DNA of 64,000 bases, taken from Actinomycetota bacterium. Lineage in GTDB: Bacteria > Actinomycetota > CADDZG01 > WHSQ01. How positions within the stretch are numbered: position 1 is the stretch's first letter; the number at the start of each line of letters is the position of its first letter. Positions 62,756 to 64,000 of the stretch are shown here, in pieces. The DNA lies in contig JAUJNI010000002.1 of assembly GCA_030446465.1 (NCBI GenBank), positions 912,756 to 976,755 on the forward strand, written 5' to 3'. The notes under the pieces are model-generated. The model was not told the DNA's origin, did no database searches, and saw only the letters and a list, made by a program, of their open reading frames with translations. The position numbers and the translations under genes were made by a program.

Positions 62756-63327
62756 CAGTCCGCAACCATCTTCACGAACATCTCGTGGACCCTTGGGTCC
62801 CCGGTCATCTCCGGATGAAAGCTCGAGGCCAGAAGCCGGCCCTGCCGGACCAGCACGGGCGCTCCGGCGCGCTCCGCCAGGACCTCGACGCCGTGGCCCG
62901 CTGCCTCGATGACGGGGGCCCGAATGAACACTGCCCGATAGGGCTGGTCGAGCCCCTCGACGTCGAGGTCACACTCGAAGGAGTCGACCTGCCTGCCGTA
63001 GGCATTTCTTCTGACCGCGACATCCAGCAGGCGCAGCCGATGCGGCGCATCCTCGTCGCCGACGATCTCGTTCGCCATGAGGATGAGACCGGCGCAGGTG
63101 CCGTACAGCGGCATGCCGTCGTTCGCCCGCTTGCGGATCGGTTCGCTTAGTCCGAAGCGATCGAGCAGCTTGCCGATGGCCGTGGACTCGCCACCCGGCA
63201 TGATGAGCCCGTCCACCGCCGCGACGTCCTCTGGATGCTTGACCACAACCGGGGCAGCCCCCGCGGCTTCAACGGCCGAGAGGTGCTCGCGGACATCGCC
63301 CTGCAAACCGAGAACCCCGACCTTCAA
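62755..63327 (-). CDS. pdxT: Pyridoxal 5'-phosphate synthase glutaminase subunit
   Basis: 190 residues from TTG 63325-63327; no in-frame ATG is near. Class I GATase: GVLGLQGDVREHLSAVEAAG, LIMPGGESTAIGKLL, nucleophile Cys in YGTCAGLILMA, His/Glu in SSFHPEMTGD. Delivers ammonia to PdxS. Seven bases after pdxS. Confidence 0.96.
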   Translation of the reverse strand: MKVGVLGLQGDVREHLSAVEAAGAAPVVVKHPEDVAAVDGLIMPGGESTAIGKLLDRFGLSEPIRKRANDGMPLYGTCAGLILMANEIVGDEDAPHRLRLLDVAVRRNAYGRQVDSFECDLDVEGLDQPYRAVFIRAPVIEAAGHGVEVLAERAGAPVLVRQGRLLASSFHPEMTGDPRVHEMFVKMVAD

Positions 63328-63334
63328 TGCGCAG

Positions 63335-64000
63335 TTACCAGCCTCTCGCTGCGAGGCGCTCCGACGCGGGGATGTCGGCGATGTTGATGCCGACCATTGC
63401 GTCGCCGAGCCCTCGCGACACCTTGGCGATGATGTCGGGATCGTTGAAGTAGGTGGTGGCCTCGACTATCGCTCGTGCCCGGGTTGCGGGATCGCCGGAC
63501 TTGAAGATCCCCGACCCGACGAAGACCCCATCGGCGCCGAGTTGCATCATGAGAGCCGCATCGGCGGGAGTGGCGATCCCTCCTGCCGTGAACAGAACGA
63601 CCGGGAGCTTTCCCGTTGATGCCACCTCGCGGACAAGCTCGTAGGGGGCCCTCAGCTCTTTGGCTGCAGTCATGAGCTCCTCGGAGCCCATGGTGGTGAG
63701 CGACCTCAACGACGATGCAATCGCACGCATGTGGCGAACGGCCTCGACGACGTTTCCCGTCCCCGCCTCACCCTTCGAGCGGATCATGGCCGCGCCCTCT
63801 CCGATCCTGCGCAGCGCCTCTCCGAGGTTGGTTGCGCCGCACACGAACGGAACCGTGAAGCTCCACTTGTCGACGTGGTGCGCCTCGTCGGCTGGAGTAA
63901 GCACCTCGGACTCGTCGATGTAGTCCACTCCGAGGGACTGAAGGACCTGTGCCTCGACGAAATGCCCAATGCGACACTTCGCCATCACGGGGATGGAGAC
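63335..64000 (-). CDS. pdxS: Pyridoxal 5'-phosphate synthase catalytic subunit (5' end outside window)
   Basis: The frame is open to position 64000; 221 C-terminal codons are present, of about 290-300 in the family. [40 protein letters not shown], and [20 protein letters not shown] are PdxS signatures. The Schiff-base Lys that forms the R5P adduct is N-terminal and lies outside; the second Lys in AKCRIGHF region and the phosphate-binding [12 protein letters not shown] are inside. Confidence 0.96.
   Translation of the reverse strand, partial: VSIPVMAKCRIGHFVEAQVLQSLGVDYIDESEVLTPADEAHHVDKWSFTVPFVCGATNLGEALRRIGEGAAMIRSKGEAGTGNVVEAVRHMRAIASSLRSLTTMGSEELMTAAKELRAPYELVREVASTGKLPVVLFTAGGIATPADAALMMQLGADGVFVGSGIFKSGDPATRARAIVEATTYFNDPDIIAKVSRGLGDAMVGINIADIPASERLAARGW

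Noticed and set aside
1..64000. tRNA or rRNA genes
   Set aside because: I looked in all intergenic gaps and saw no cloverleaf arms, TTCGA-type T loops in context, or rRNA sequence.

Overview
The window is one contiguous piece of a high-GC actinobacterial chromosome, about 65% G+C by eye. It carries tightly packed, ATGA-overlapping housekeeping operons. The pyr-nusB-efp-aro-type IV pilus-aroE-mltG-ruvX-alaS order, a c-di-GMP riboswitch, WhiG-like promoters and the absence of a secretin gene suggest a deep-branching, monoderm, piliated actinobacterium. No rRNA or tRNA gene is visible, so the lineage cannot be fixed further.

Layout, mostly on the minus strand. Pyrimidine operon (1-9.69 kb): PyrR-type attenuator leader, pyrR, pyrB, pyrC, carA, a tiny basic protein, a frameshifted glyoxalase-like gene, carB, pyrK, pyrD (cut by the left edge). 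A divergent secreted RTX-repeat protein follows (9.8-10.95 kb). Next is aroC-aroKB (fused)-aroQ-pepQ-efp-nusB (10.96-16.2 kb). From 16.3 to 21.25 kb lies a degraded accessory island. It is flanked by two copies of the 3' end of a pilus gene and holds an IS3-type element, an IS110 transposase with a structured leader, a fragment of a second IS3 and RHS/YD-repeat wreckage. The type IV pilus cluster (21.25-34.2 kb) has pilB, pilT, pilC, the major pilin, four minor-pilin-like genes, a small HTH protein, pilM, pilN, pilO and a PilP-like gene. Then come aroE, mltG, ruvX, alaS, a small membrane protein and rarA (34.2-40.7 kb).

A decayed endonuclease gene lies on the plus strand at 40.8-41.45 kb. aspS and hisS (minus) are divergent from a split transketolase pair (plus). 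relA, a MecA-type penicillin-binding protein, dtd and a GNAT gene form an operon at 46.5-51.5 kb. An arsR-arsM arsenic pair on the plus strand interrupts the usual apt-relA neighbourhood. The last 11 kb hold yajC-HD-secD-secF-apt, ruvC-ruvA-ruvB, an MFS transporter, a class III cyclase, a YebC regulator and pdxS-pdxT.

The most interesting signal is in the pilus cluster. A c-di-GMP-I (GEMM) riboswitch sits between a GCCGATAA-type (WhiG/FliA-like) promoter and pilA. Two more GCCGATAA boxes lie in the short gaps upstream of pilT and pilB. If the WhiG-like sigma factor here is held by a c-di-GMP-dependent anti-sigma factor, as known for RsiG-WhiG, pilus output would be set by c-di-GMP at both transcription initiation and the pilA leader.
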